Positions 24,453 through 32,959 of a DNA stretch of 64,000 nucleotides are shown here, piece after piece. A program made the position numbers and the translations under genes. This stretch comes from UBA7672 sp965279085. GTDB taxonomy: Bacteria > Pseudomonadota > Alphaproteobacteria > Caulobacterales > Hyphomonadaceae. The number at the start of each line of letters is the position of its first letter. The stretch's first letter is position 1. The notes beneath the pieces were generated by a model. The model ran no database searches, was not told where the DNA came from, and saw only the letters and a list, made by a program, of their open reading frames with translations. The stretch is from the NCBI GenBank assembly GCA_965279085.1, contig OZ257149.1, positions 3,782,001-3,846,000 on the forward strand, read 5' to 3'.

Positions 24453-25886
24453 CTAAAAGCTCTTCTCGCCCACGCGCTTCAGCACGTCTGCGGCGAATTC
24501 CGACAGCGTGTCGTCTCTTGCGCCCATGATGACGATGAGGTCGCCGGGTTGGGCGAGGGCGACGAGCTGGTCGCCGCAGCCGGGGCGGTCGGGCAGGGCG
24601 TGGGCTTGTTTGCCGAGGGCGGTGACGCCTTCGGCGATGATGTTCGAGCCCATCGACTTGTCGACGGTGCCGCCGAAATAGGCGGGCTCGGGCATGAAGA
24701 GAATGTCCTTCGCGGCAAGGTCGCGCGCGAACATCTCGATGAACTGGTCCTTCATCTGGCGGATGGGGCCGTAGCCGTGCGGCTGCCACATGACGAGGAG
24801 GCGGCCGGGGAATTGGTGGAGCGTGGAAAGAGTCGCGGCGATCTTGTCGGGGTTGTGCCCGAAGTCGTCGATGACGGTGATGTCCTTCGCCGTGCCGACG
24901 ACTTCGAGGCGGCGGCGGATGCCGACGAAGTTCATGAGAGCGAGCGTGGCCTCGCGCAGGGAGAGGCCGCAGGCGCGGGCAGCGGCGATGGCGGCGAGGC
25001 CGTTGGAGAGGTTGTGGCGGCCGGGCGTCTGCAGACAGATGCGCTGGCGCTCTCCCGTCGACTTCTCGGTGACGATGCAGGACATGCCGTCGGGCTGCGT
25101 GACGAGATCGGAGATGGAGAAGTCGGCGTTCATGTCGGTGAGCGAGTAGGTGAGTGCGTTCGGCAGTTTCAGCTGTTCGGCAAGACGGCGGGTTTCATCG
25201 TTGTCGAGGTTAAAGACGGCGACCTGCGCCTTGGTGACGAATTCGGTGAACAGGCGGCGGAGTTCGTCCATCGATTTGTGATCGAGGGCGATGTTGTTGA
25301 GGACGGCGATGGTGGGATTGTAGAGGGCGATGGAGCCATCGGACTCGTCGACCTCGGAGACGAAGATGTCGCCCTCGCCGACGATGGCGGAAGCGAAGGG
25401 GAAATCGCCAGCGACGAAGTTTTTCATCACGGCGCCGTTCATGACCGTGGGGTCGCGGCGCGTGGCGTATAGGATCCAGCCGATCATGCCGGTGGTGGTC
25501 GACTTGCCCGACGTGCCGCCGACGGCGATGGACACTCTCGCGCTGTTGACCAGCTGCGCGAGGAGTTGCGGGCGCGTGACCTGCGGGCAGCCGAGCTGTT
25601 TCGCGGCGACAACGTCCGGCACGGTGTCTTCGACGGCGGCGGAGGTGACGAGCAGCTGTTCCTTGCGCGAGACGCCGGAGCCGTCCTGCGGGTGGAGCTT
25701 GATGCCGCGCGCCTTCAGGAATTCGAACTTCGAGGCGGTGCGGCCGGCGTCGAGCGAGCGGTCCGAGCCCTCGACATCGTTGCCGCGGGCTTTCACGATC
25801 AGGGACAGAGGCAACATTCCGCTGCCGCCAATGCCGCAGAAGAAGTAGGGTCCAGTGTGGGCGAGGGCAGTCTTTGAGTCGGACAT
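24453..25886 (-). CDS. mpl: Mur ligase family protein, probably Mpl-type murein-tripeptide recycling ligase
   Basis: A protein of 477 residues with all three Mur ligase domains: an N-terminal UDP-binding part (YFFCGIGGSGMLPLSLIVKA), a central ATPase with the P-loop VGGTSGKSTTTGMIG (about residues 122-136), and a C-terminal domain with DDFGHNPDKIAATL. Mpl joins L-Ala-D-Glu-mDAP to UDP-MurNAc, while MurC adds L-Ala. The motif DDFGHNP departs from the usual DD(Y/F)AHHP, so the substrate is unsure. The divergent neighbour is an LD-carboxypeptidase, which produces the tripeptide Mpl uses. That context makes Mpl the better guess. Confidence 0.75.
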   Translation of the reverse strand: MSDSKTALAHTGPYFFCGIGGSGMLPLSLIVKARGNDVEGSDRSLDAGRTASKFEFLKARGIKLHPQDGSGVSRKEQLLVTSAAVEDTVPDVVAAKQLGCPQVTRPQLLAQLVNSARVSIAVGGTSGKSTTTGMIGWILYATRRDPTVMNGAVMKNFVAGDFPFASAIVGEGDIFVSEVDESDGSIALYNPTIAVLNNIALDHKSMDELRRLFTEFVTKAQVAVFNLDNDETRRLAEQLKLPNALTYSLTDMNADFSISDLVTQPDGMSCIVTEKSTGERQRICLQTPGRHNLSNGLAAIAAARACGLSLREATLALMNFVGIRRRLEVVGTAKDITVIDDFGHNPDKIAATLSTLHQFPGRLLVMWQPHGYGPIRQMKDQFIEMFARDLAAKDILFMPEPAYFGGTVDKSMGSNIIAEGVTALGKQAHALPDRPGCGDQLVALAQPGDLIVIMGARDDTLSEFAADVLKRVGEKSF

Positions 25887-25912
25887 AGATTCGGTGTCTC
25901 AGCGGGTGGCGT

Positions 25913-26767
25913 ATGGGGTCAAGTGAAAAGGTGTTCCGCATCGCCTCCGTGGCGCCAGGAACGCGTATGTCGCCCCGGATGGCGGAGCAGGCGAGCGCGC
26001 TGGCGCAGCAGGTCTATGGTGGCCGGGTGGAGCTGGTGTTCCATCCGCAGTGCTTCCGGCAGGCGGGTCATTTCGCGGGCGACGATGGCGAGCGGATCGC
26101 GGCGCTGGTGGAGATGGCCAACGATCCGGGGTTCGATGCGGTGTGGCTGGCGCGCGGGGGATATGGTGCGTGCCGGGTGGCGGAGTATGCGATCCCGCGG
26201 CTGAACCAACACGCGCGGGCGAAGAAGTGGCTCGGCTATTCGGATGGCGGCTTCCTGCTGGCGGGGCTCTACAAGGCGGGGTTTGCGCATGTGGCGCATG
26301 GGCCAATGCCGGTGGACCTGATCCGCGAGGATGGCGCGCAGGCGGTGAAGCGCGGGCTGGCGTGGCTGGTCGAGGGAGCGAGCCACGCGCTGGAGCGCGG
26401 CGTGACGCCGGGCCATCCGAACATGGCGTTCAACCTGACGATACTGAGCCAGTTGCTCGGCACGCCGCTGGAACCCGATTTGTCGGGGCATGTGCTGATG
26501 CTCGAGGATGTGGGCGAGTACATGTACCGGATCGACCGGTATTTCTTCCACGTGACGTCGAACGCGAACGTGCGGAAGTGCGCGGGGATCAGGCTGGGGC
26601 GGTGTTCCGCCGTGCCGAAGAACGATCCGGACTTCGTGCACACGGAGGAGGAAGTGGCGCGCTTCTGGTGCGAGCGGTCCGGCATTCCCTATCTGGGTCG
26701 CGCCGATATCGGACACGACAGCGACAACAAGGTCGTGCCGTTCGGGCAAGCCGACATCATAAGCTAG
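25913..26767 (+). CDS. ldcA: LD-carboxypeptidase (peptidase family S66)
   Basis: This enzyme removes the terminal D-Ala from murein tetrapeptides during cytoplasmic peptidoglycan recycling. The 284 residues show the S66 layout: IASVAPGTRM at the start, then VWLARGGYGACR, the nucleophile Ser110 in WLGYSDGGFLL, the catalytic Glu in LMLEDVGEYMYR, and the His in DIGHDSDNKVVPFG. Its start is only 26 bases from that of the Mur ligase gene on the other strand, so the two promoters must overlap coding DNA or one start lies further in (a GTG at 25931 would still keep the family core). Confidence 0.92.
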   Translation: MGSSEKVFRIASVAPGTRMSPRMAEQASALAQQVYGGRVELVFHPQCFRQAGHFAGDDGERIAALVEMANDPGFDAVWLARGGYGACRVAEYAIPRLNQHARAKKWLGYSDGGFLLAGLYKAGFAHVAHGPMPVDLIREDGAQAVKRGLAWLVEGASHALERGVTPGHPNMAFNLTILSQLLGTPLEPDLSGHVLMLEDVGEYMYRIDRYFFHVTSNANVRKCAGIRLGRCSAVPKNDPDFVHTEEEVARFWCERSGIPYLGRADIGHDSDNKVVPFGQADIIS

Positions 26768-26904
26768 TTAACACGACCGCTGCCGCCCGAGACCGGACGG
26801 TGTTCGAACGGGCGAGCATCTCAATCATCACATGGTCAAGCCAATGGCACACGGGTTGCTCCCGCGTCAGTGGAAGCATTAACGAGGCGCCCTTGACCAC
26901 CCGG

Positions 26905-28014
26905 ATGGTTTCCCAACCACGCGACTTTGTTTTGCTGGACGGCTTTCGCGGCCTCGGCGCGCTCCTGATCATCATCGGGCACACGATGAACTTCTGGATT
27001 CCTTTCTGGCCATCCAGCGGCGCCGTCATCGTGGATGCCTTCTTTATGTTGAGCGGCTTCGTGATCGCCTATGCCTATGAGCCTAGGGTAAAGGCGGGGC
27101 TGGGCGTCAGCGGGTTCATGATCTACCGGCTTGTACGCCTGTTTCCGCTTTACCTGCTCGGGACGCTGCTTGGCTTTGGCGTTGCGGCGGTCGCCGTGCT
27201 GAATGATCCAGGTGGCGCGGAGGATGTCGCTGCCGCATTCGGCAAGCTGGCGACCAATCTGGTGATGCTGCCGACGGCGCACATGCAGGAGCCGTATCTC
27301 TACCCGTTCAATCCGCCCGCGTGGACGCTGTTCTACGAGCTGTGCATCAACCTGCTGTATATCGCTGCGTTCGGTCTGCTGCGTGACACGCGCGTGCTGG
27401 CGGGCGTGGTGGCGGCATGGGCTGCGCTGCTCGCCTATTTCGTGTTCGCCAATGGCGGCATCGACGACGGATCGCAGTGGCAATCGTTCGCGCTGGCTTT
27501 GGCGCGGGGCGGCTTCGGGTTCTTTGCTGGGGTGCTGATCTATCGGCTGGTCCGCAGGCGCGACCTGCGCGAGCGCCCGCGAAGCAAGTGGACGCTGGTG
27601 CTCTTCGTAGCGATCCCGCTTATCTGCATGGTGCCGGCGACGCCCGAGCTTCGTCCGTTCGTCGACCTAGCGCTGCTGCTGGCGATGGGGATGCCGTTGC
27701 TGTGGCTGTCGCAGCGGGCCGAACCGCCGTCCCAGTGCGTGAGGCTGTTCACGTTCGGCGGGCGCATTTCGTACGCCCTCTACATCCTGCACGCGCCAGC
27801 CGTGGCCGTGCTGACCCGCCTCAACTGGCAGAATCCTTCCATCGCCGATCTGATGCCCTTGCCTGGGATGGCGCTGCTCGTCTGCATGGTGGCGGTCGCG
27901 TTCGTGGCGGAAAAGTATTACGACCGACCCGTCCGACGCTGGATCGTCCGGCGGCTCAAGTCCCGCAACGCCCGCAACGAGCCAAACCTCATGGCCGGAG
28001 TGGCCGCCGAATAG
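26905..28014 (+). CDS. Acyltransferase 3 family membrane protein, second copy
   Basis: A membrane protein of 369 residues with about ten helices. It begins with FVLLDGFRGLGALLIIIGHT (conserved R and H), then VDAFFMLSGFVIAYAYEPR, FMIYRLVRLFPLYLLGTLLG and the late ISYALYILHAPAVAV helix. These are acyltransferase-3 landmarks; it would acylate an envelope sugar. The start is uncertain: ATG at 26905 has no clear ribosome site, whereas TTG at 26893 has GAGG six bases before it. It is not closely similar to the member at 870-2036, so it is not a recent duplicate. Confidence 0.88.
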   Translation: MVSQPRDFVLLDGFRGLGALLIIIGHTMNFWIPFWPSSGAVIVDAFFMLSGFVIAYAYEPRVKAGLGVSGFMIYRLVRLFPLYLLGTLLGFGVAAVAVLNDPGGAEDVAAAFGKLATNLVMLPTAHMQEPYLYPFNPPAWTLFYELCINLLYIAAFGLLRDTRVLAGVVAAWAALLAYFVFANGGIDDGSQWQSFALALARGGFGFFAGVLIYRLVRRRDLRERPRSKWTLVLFVAIPLICMVPATPELRPFVDLALLLAMGMPLLWLSQRAEPPSQCVRLFTFGGRISYALYILHAPAVAVLTRLNWQNPSIADLMPLPGMALLVCMVAVAFVAEKYYDRPVRRWIVRRLKSRNARNEPNLMAGVAAE

Positions 28015-28017
28015 CCG

Positions 28018-28803
28018 CTACTGCGCCACCCAGCCGCCGTCGATCGAGAGCGCCGCGCCGTTGATCTGATTGGCGGCTTCGGTGGTTAGGAAGACGGCGA
28101 GGGCGGCGACGTCCGACACTTTCACGAATTCCTTGGTCGGTTGGGCGGCGAGCAGCACGTCACGGATGACGGCTTCCTCGGAGATGCCGCGGGCCTTTGC
28201 CGTGTCGGCGATCTGGTTCTCGACAAGGCCGGTGCGGACATAGCCGGGGCAGATGGCGTTGACGCGGATGCCGAAGGTTGCGCCTTCGAGCGCGGTCGAT
28301 TTCGTGAAGCCGAGAATGCCGTGCTTGGCGGCGACATAGGCGCTCTTGAACGGCGAGGCGACGAGCGCGTGGGCGGAGGCGATGTTGATGATGCGGCCCC
28401 ACTTCGCCTTCTTCATGTCGGGGAAGGCGAGGCGCGTGGTGTGGAAGGCGGAGTTGAGGTTCAGGTTGATAATGAGGTTCCACTTGTCGACCGGGAAATC
28501 CTCGACCGGCGAGACGTGCTGGACGCCGGCATTGTTAACCAGGATGTCAACCGGGCCGAGCGCTTCGCGCACGGAGGCGAACATGGCCTCGATCTGGTCG
28601 GGCTTCGTCATGTCGGCGCCGGAGTAGAGGCATTTCACCCTGTGCTCGGCCTCGATGGAGGCGCGGAGCTTTTCGATGGCGGCGGCGTCGCCGAAGCCAT
28701 TTAGGACGACATTGTTGCCGGCCCCGGCCAGCGCGCGGGCGATGCCTTCGCCGATGCCTGATGTCGAGCCCGTGACGATTGCGGTGCGGACGACCTGAGC
28801 CAT
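28018..28803 (-). CDS. bdhA: 3-hydroxybutyrate dehydrogenase
   Basis: The enzyme oxidises (R)-3-hydroxybutyrate to acetoacetate with NAD+, the step that recovers carbon from depolymerised PHB. The 261 residues form a classical SDR: cofactor motif VTGSTSGIGEGIA, NNAG in ILVNNAGVQHVSPVEDFP, a catalytic Ser in IINIASAHALVAS, and YVAAKHG. The VQHVSPVEDFP and AHALVASPFKSAYVAAKHG stretches are typical of BdhA. The start at 28803 precedes the Rossmann fold directly. The phaP/phaC/phaR genes upstream in the window make a PHB role consistent. It is convergent with the acyltransferase, 3 bp apart. Confidence 0.93.
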   Translation of the reverse strand: MAQVVRTAIVTGSTSGIGEGIARALAGAGNNVVLNGFGDAAAIEKLRASIEAEHRVKCLYSGADMTKPDQIEAMFASVREALGPVDILVNNAGVQHVSPVEDFPVDKWNLIINLNLNSAFHTTRLAFPDMKKAKWGRIINIASAHALVASPFKSAYVAAKHGILGFTKSTALEGATFGIRVNAICPGYVRTGLVENQIADTAKARGISEEAVIRDVLLAAQPTKEFVKVSDVAALAVFLTTEAANQINGAALSIDGGWVAQ

Positions 28804-28924
28804 TTGGGGGAGCGCTCCTGTGTTGCGGGCGTTGTCGCGCTCTGTGGATGACAAGGCAAGGACGCATATTGAGAAGCCGCGCGATGCACGTCAGTGTGCT
28901 GCGCCTTGCATCACGGGAGCCTCG

Positions 28925-29722
28925 GTGGCGGACGTATTCGTTTCCTACAAGCGTGAGGATAGGCGGCGCATCGAGCAGCTGAGCCAGGCGCTAGGCGATC
29001 TGGGGCTGTCGGTCTGGTTCGACTATTCCATCGATGTTGGCGAGGATTGGGCCAAGCGCATCCAGCGGGAACTGGACGAGGCCAAGGCGATCATCGTGTG
29101 CTGGACGCCGGAGGCCTGCAAATCCGACTGGGTGAAGCATGAGGCGTCGATAGGCGCACAGAGGGACAACCTCGTTCCGCTGATCCTCAAGGCGTGCAAG
29201 CCGCCAGCGCTTTACGCCGCCTATCAGACGGCTGACCTGACTGACTGGGATGGCGCGCCGACTGACAGGCGGTTTCTCACGCTGCTTTCGCCGCTGGAAC
29301 GACTCACGGGCCACAGGGGGCTGGCCAAGGAAGGTCTGCAGCGCGCGGGTGGACGAGAGGGCGAACTCGTCGCTGTGTTGCGGGCGCTGCTCGTGAAGCG
29401 GGCGCGAGCAGGCGATCCGCCTTTCACCTATGCCGAGGCCGAGAGCGCTCTGCGCAAGGCGGCGAAGGAGCAGGGCGTCGATATGTCTGGTTTTGCGCAG
29501 CCGTCTCTATGGGGCGCTCTCGATGAGATAGCTGACCAGAACCGTCGCAATCGTGAGCCGCCATTGTCGGCGCTGGTTGTCAGCGAAGAGCAAGGCATGC
29601 CCGGACGCGGTTATTTCCAGAAGCATGTGTTCCTGGACGGGAAGCATGACACGCTGGAATACCGCGTCTTCCGTCGGCATCTCGCGCGGATTCGCAAGCA
29701 CGCTTGGGACCGCGATCCCTAG
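28925..29722 (+). CDS. TIR-domain protein with a C-terminal conflict-type module
   Basis: A 265-residue protein. The TIR domain (1 to about 130) begins VADVFVSYKREDRRRIEQLS, continues with LGLSVWFDYSIDVGEDWAKR and has IIVCWTPEACKSDWVKHEA. Glu73 after SDW is placed like the catalytic glutamate of NADase TIRs. Residues 168-234 form a second module ending PPLSALVVSEEQGMPGRGYF, a pattern I associate with small modules in bacterial defence-type genes. NAD+ cleavage or signalling is inferred. The start is GTG at 28925 with GGGAG before it. Its TAG shares a CTAG with the convergent M28 gene. Confidence 0.82.
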   Translation: MADVFVSYKREDRRRIEQLSQALGDLGLSVWFDYSIDVGEDWAKRIQRELDEAKAIIVCWTPEACKSDWVKHEASIGAQRDNLVPLILKACKPPALYAAYQTADLTDWDGAPTDRRFLTLLSPLERLTGHRGLAKEGLQRAGGREGELVAVLRALLVKRARAGDPPFTYAEAESALRKAAKEQGVDMSGFAQPSLWGALDEIADQNRRNREPPLSALVVSEEQGMPGRGYFQKHVFLDGKHDTLEYRVFRRHLARIRKHAWDRDP

Positions 29723-30627
29723 TTCAGCTGCGCATCCAGCTTCATCACAAGCGCAGTAAACGTATCCGCGGCCAGGGCCAGCGTTGAGGCCTCGACGCGG
29801 GCGATGGTGTCGTTGGGGGTGTGGATCAGGGCGAGGACTTCGGGGATGGCGTCTGGCTCTGGCGCGGACGTGGGCGGGTTGAGCAGGAAGGCGCGCATTT
29901 TTTCGGCTTCGGCCTTCGGCTGGTGGCCGAGCGAGATCGTCGGCGCGCCGGCGGCGGAGAAGGCGCGGTCGTCGCTGGGCGGGTATTGCGGGAAATCGAG
30001 ACAGGAGAGCGAGCGCTCGGCGCAGAGAGCTTTCACGGCGTCGATCATGAAACCAGATTGGGCGCCGTTGTTGAGCCCGTACATCAGCGTGTCGCCATTG
30101 CCGTTGACGTCGGCATTGATGACGGCGGCGATGTCGGCGACGCTGTGCTTCTCGATGAAGGCGCGGGCGCCGAGGAGGCCGAGCTCTTCCTGGTCGGTGA
30201 GGAACAGCGTGACAGGATGTTTCGTGCGGCCGGCGACGCGCTTGGTCGCTTCGATCATCGCGACGACGGAGGCGGCGTTATCGATGGCGCCGTCGACCAG
30301 CTTGCCGTTCTGCATTTCCAGCGCGTCGTAATGAGCGGCGAGAACGATCTGCTTGCCTGTCGCTGGGCCGGTGCGGACGATGACGTTGTGGCCGCGCAGA
30401 GGCGGCTTCCGGCGGCCCTCGAATTCCTCAACTGTGTAGGTCAGGCCGGCGGCGTCGAGCTGCGCTTTGACGACGGCGAGGCGGCCGTCATGCGTCGGCT
30501 GGGCGAAGGAGGCGACGCGCTCGCGCAGCTGGTCGCCGGTCATGGTCGGCGGCGCGGCGCCATCGACGGTCGAGCTCGCGCACGCGGCAAGTGCTAGGAG
30601 GAACGACGCGAACAGGCTGCGTTTCAT
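29719..30627 (-). CDS. M28-family zinc peptidase lipoprotein
   Basis: A 302-residue protein. The signal MKRSLFASFLLALAACASST has a lipobox (LAAC). Zinc ligands of the M28 aminopeptidase family can be traced in order: His/Asp in LAAHYDALE, Asp in VDGAIDNAASVVA, Glu-Glu in LTDQEELGLLGARAF, Asp in INADVNGNGDTL and His in LIHTPNDTIA. It probably trims peptides in the periplasm or at the cell surface. GAGGAG precedes the ATG at 30627. It is divergent from the four-gene operon starting at 30812 and shares a CTAG stop with the TIR gene. Confidence 0.9.
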   Translation of the reverse strand: MKRSLFASFLLALAACASSTVDGAAPPTMTGDQLRERVASFAQPTHDGRLAVVKAQLDAAGLTYTVEEFEGRRKPPLRGHNVIVRTGPATGKQIVLAAHYDALEMQNGKLVDGAIDNAASVVAMIEATKRVAGRTKHPVTLFLTDQEELGLLGARAFIEKHSVADIAAVINADVNGNGDTLMYGLNNGAQSGFMIDAVKALCAERSLSCLDFPQYPPSDDRAFSAAGAPTISLGHQPKAEAEKMRAFLLNPPTSAPEPDAIPEVLALIHTPNDTIARVEASTLALAADTFTALVMKLDAQLN

Positions 30628-30811
30628 GGCATTTCTCCTCACGCGTGTTCCGGCCGGAATTCGTAGGCGAGTTTGGCGCGCTACTGCAAACGAATATCGA
30701 TTATCGAAAAAATTCTCCCGCCAATCCCTTGTAGGCGCTAAGAACGGGGACACGTATTGTCGCAAGGCGCGCCGCAGCCTCCCGGACGGCGCGAGTGAGG
30801 GAGTCAGGAAC

Positions 30812-31996
30812 ATGGCGGGTAGTCCGACGGCGCTTCAGTATCTCGACAAGGCAGTTGGCAGTTTGCGGCAGCTCGGGCTGTTCCCGGACAAGAAGGGCGA
30901 GATCGCGCCCGTTGTCGCGCTGCTGAACCAGATCAGCGAGCTGGAGCCGGACAAGGTCACCACCATCGCGCGTACGCTCGACCAGATGTCGGTGTTCAAC
31001 GATGTGGTGCGTGAGCACATCTCGGCCATCACGGTGGGCGAGCGCTACCAGACGATCACCAACGCATTCAACTCGATCCGCGACGACGCCAAGGGCCTCG
31101 TCGACCAGTATGCCGACGGCAAGGTCTCCACGATGGAGCGGCTGTCGAACATGTGGATGAAGATGACGCGCGGCGACATCGCGGCCCGCTTCGACAAGAT
31201 CAGGGACACCTATCTCGACGTCCAGAAGGACACCAAGACGCAGATCGAGAAGGAACGCCTGATCCTCGAGGCGTACATGGACTTCCGTGGCGCGCTGAAG
31301 AATTCCGAAGTGCTGGCGCTCGACGTGCTGAAGACGGCCGAAGGCAAGCTGGAAGCAGCCAAGACGAAGATGAAGGCGGCTTCCGATGCAGTCGCGGCGT
31401 ATGCGGGCACGGAACCGGCGGAGCGTTCGAAGCTGGAGCTGGCGCGTGATGAGGAGCTGCGCCGCCTGCAGGCCGAGGAAGGCCGCTACCAGGTCGCCAA
31501 GGACCTCTCGGACAACATCACCATCGGCTACAACACGTCCGAGGTGATCATGGCGCGGCTGGTGCAGACCACGAACGCCAAGGAGCGCATCTATGCGCAG
31601 TCCGTGTCGTTCTTCGGCACCAACGAGGTGGTGCTGACGGCGCTGTCGGCGACGTTCACGGGCATGTTCGGTCTGCATGAATCGACGCAGGCGCTGGAAG
31701 CCATGAAGAAGGGCATCGACCAGTCGCTGGAAACGCTGAGCGAGATCGGCAGCAAGGTTCAGGAAGCTGCGTTGAAGGCCGGTTACGGCCCGACGATCTC
31801 GGCGGCTGCGGTCAAGAAGCTGGTCGACTCGGTTGTGTCCTACCAGGAGCGCTCGATCGGCATCATCGCCGAGATGCGCAAGCTGGCGACCGAGAACTCG
31901 AAAGAGATCCGCGACGCTGTCGAGGATGGCAAGAAGCGCATGGCGCACCTGATTGAGCAGGGCGCCGCTGTCGCCCTGGTCGCCAAGACGTCATGA
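30812..31996 (+). CDS. TelA-like coiled-coil protein, first gene of a four-gene operon
   Basis: A protein of 394 residues, soluble and almost wholly helical, without a signal peptide. The first part (KGEIAPVVALLNQISELEPD) leads into long coiled coils. The C-terminal half (YAQSVSFFGTNEVVLTALSA, then GMFGLHESTQALEAMKKGID) has the rhythm of toxic-anion-resistance (TelA/KlaA) proteins, where an N-rich, T-rich helix precedes a final helical hairpin. This resemblance is by eye. The ATG at 30812 follows GGGAGTCAGGAAC. The last 4 bases overlap the next gene (ATGA). Function unknown; a cytoplasmic partner of the membrane protein encoded next is likely. Confidence 0.72.
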   Translation: MAGSPTALQYLDKAVGSLRQLGLFPDKKGEIAPVVALLNQISELEPDKVTTIARTLDQMSVFNDVVREHISAITVGERYQTITNAFNSIRDDAKGLVDQYADGKVSTMERLSNMWMKMTRGDIAARFDKIRDTYLDVQKDTKTQIEKERLILEAYMDFRGALKNSEVLALDVLKTAEGKLEAAKTKMKAASDAVAAYAGTEPAERSKLELARDEELRRLQAEEGRYQVAKDLSDNITIGYNTSEVIMARLVQTTNAKERIYAQSVSFFGTNEVVLTALSATFTGMFGLHESTQALEAMKKGIDQSLETLSEIGSKVQEAALKAGYGPTISAAAVKKLVDSVVSYQERSIGIIAEMRKLATENSKEIRDAVEDGKKRMAHLIEQGAAVALVAKTS

Positions 31997-32955
31997 GCGA
32001 AACGACTGTTCCGGCGAGGGCGGGGGCGACGGCCCTCGCCCTGCCGGAAGAACCTCGCAAGCTGGACGATGTGATGTTGGCCATGGATGTGGTCGACACG
32101 TTGCGCCATCGCACGCGCATCGTCGACATGGAGCTGAACGAGTCGGCGCGCGAGGAACAGCTGATCGCGCGGCTGAAGGAAATCTATGGCGCGCAGGGGA
32201 TCGAGGTTCCCGAGAAGATCCTGAAGGACGGCGTGAAGGCGCTGGCCGAGCAGCGCTTCGCTTACAAGCCGCCGCCGGACACGTTCTCCGTGAAGCTGGC
32301 CAGGCTGTATGTCAGCCGGAAGAGATGGCTTCCGGCTGCGATGACATTTACCGGCGCCATCGTTGCGCTGGTGGTGGGCTGGCAGGTGTTCTGGGCGATC
32401 CCGCAGGCGAATGCGTGGAACGCGATGCCGACGGAGATTTCGCGGCAGCTGGCGGAAGGCCAGGCGCTGGCCGTCGACCCGGTGGTCGATGCGCAACTGG
32501 CGAGCGTGGCGGCGGAGGGCCAGCGCGCGGTCGCGAACAACGATCACGGCGCGGCGAACACGCAGCTGACGACGCTGAAGCAGATGAACGAGAAGCTGGC
32601 GCAGGCATACGATGTGCGTATCGTTTCTCGGCCGGGCGAGCGCACAGGCGTGTTCCGCATTCCCGAGGACAACCCGATGGCGCGCAACTACTACATCGTG
32701 GTCGAGGCCGTGGCGCCGGGCGGACGCGTGCTGAAGCTGCCGGTTCGCAACGAGGAAGACGGCAAGACGAGCAGCGTCACCGAATGGGCGCAGCGCGTCA
32801 GCAAGGAGACGTTCGACAAGATCGCCGAGGAGAAGGCCGGAGGCGGCGGCATCATCACCAACGACATACTCGGCACCAAGGCGCGCGGCGAGCTGGAGCC
32901 GAAGTGGGACGTGCCGGTTCCGGGCGGCGCCATCACCGACTGGAAGGACGACTAG
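31993..32955 (+). CDS. Single-helix membrane protein (DUF6384-like), second gene of the operon
   Basis: A 320-residue protein. A cytoplasmic N-terminal domain (about 20-105) has DDVMLAMDVVDTLRHR and REEQLIARLKEIYGAQGIEV. One transmembrane helix follows at about residues 114-136, after basic SRKRW. The remaining 180 residues would be periplasmic, with a short coiled coil and a beta-rich part (NYYIVVEAVAPGGRVLKLPV). I tentatively match it to the uncharacterised DUF6384 family. It begins inside the stop of the upstream gene and ends 4 bases before the next, so all three proteins are made together. It is the only one that obviously spans the membrane. Confidence 0.72.
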   Translation: MSETTVPARAGATALALPEEPRKLDDVMLAMDVVDTLRHRTRIVDMELNESAREEQLIARLKEIYGAQGIEVPEKILKDGVKALAEQRFAYKPPPDTFSVKLARLYVSRKRWLPAAMTFTGAIVALVVGWQVFWAIPQANAWNAMPTEISRQLAEGQALAVDPVVDAQLASVAAEGQRAVANNDHGAANTQLTTLKQMNEKLAQAYDVRIVSRPGERTGVFRIPEDNPMARNYYIVVEAVAPGGRVLKLPVRNEEDGKTSSVTEWAQRVSKETFDKIAEEKAGGGGIITNDILGTKARGELEPKWDVPVPGGAITDWKDD

Positions 32956-32959
32956 CGCC

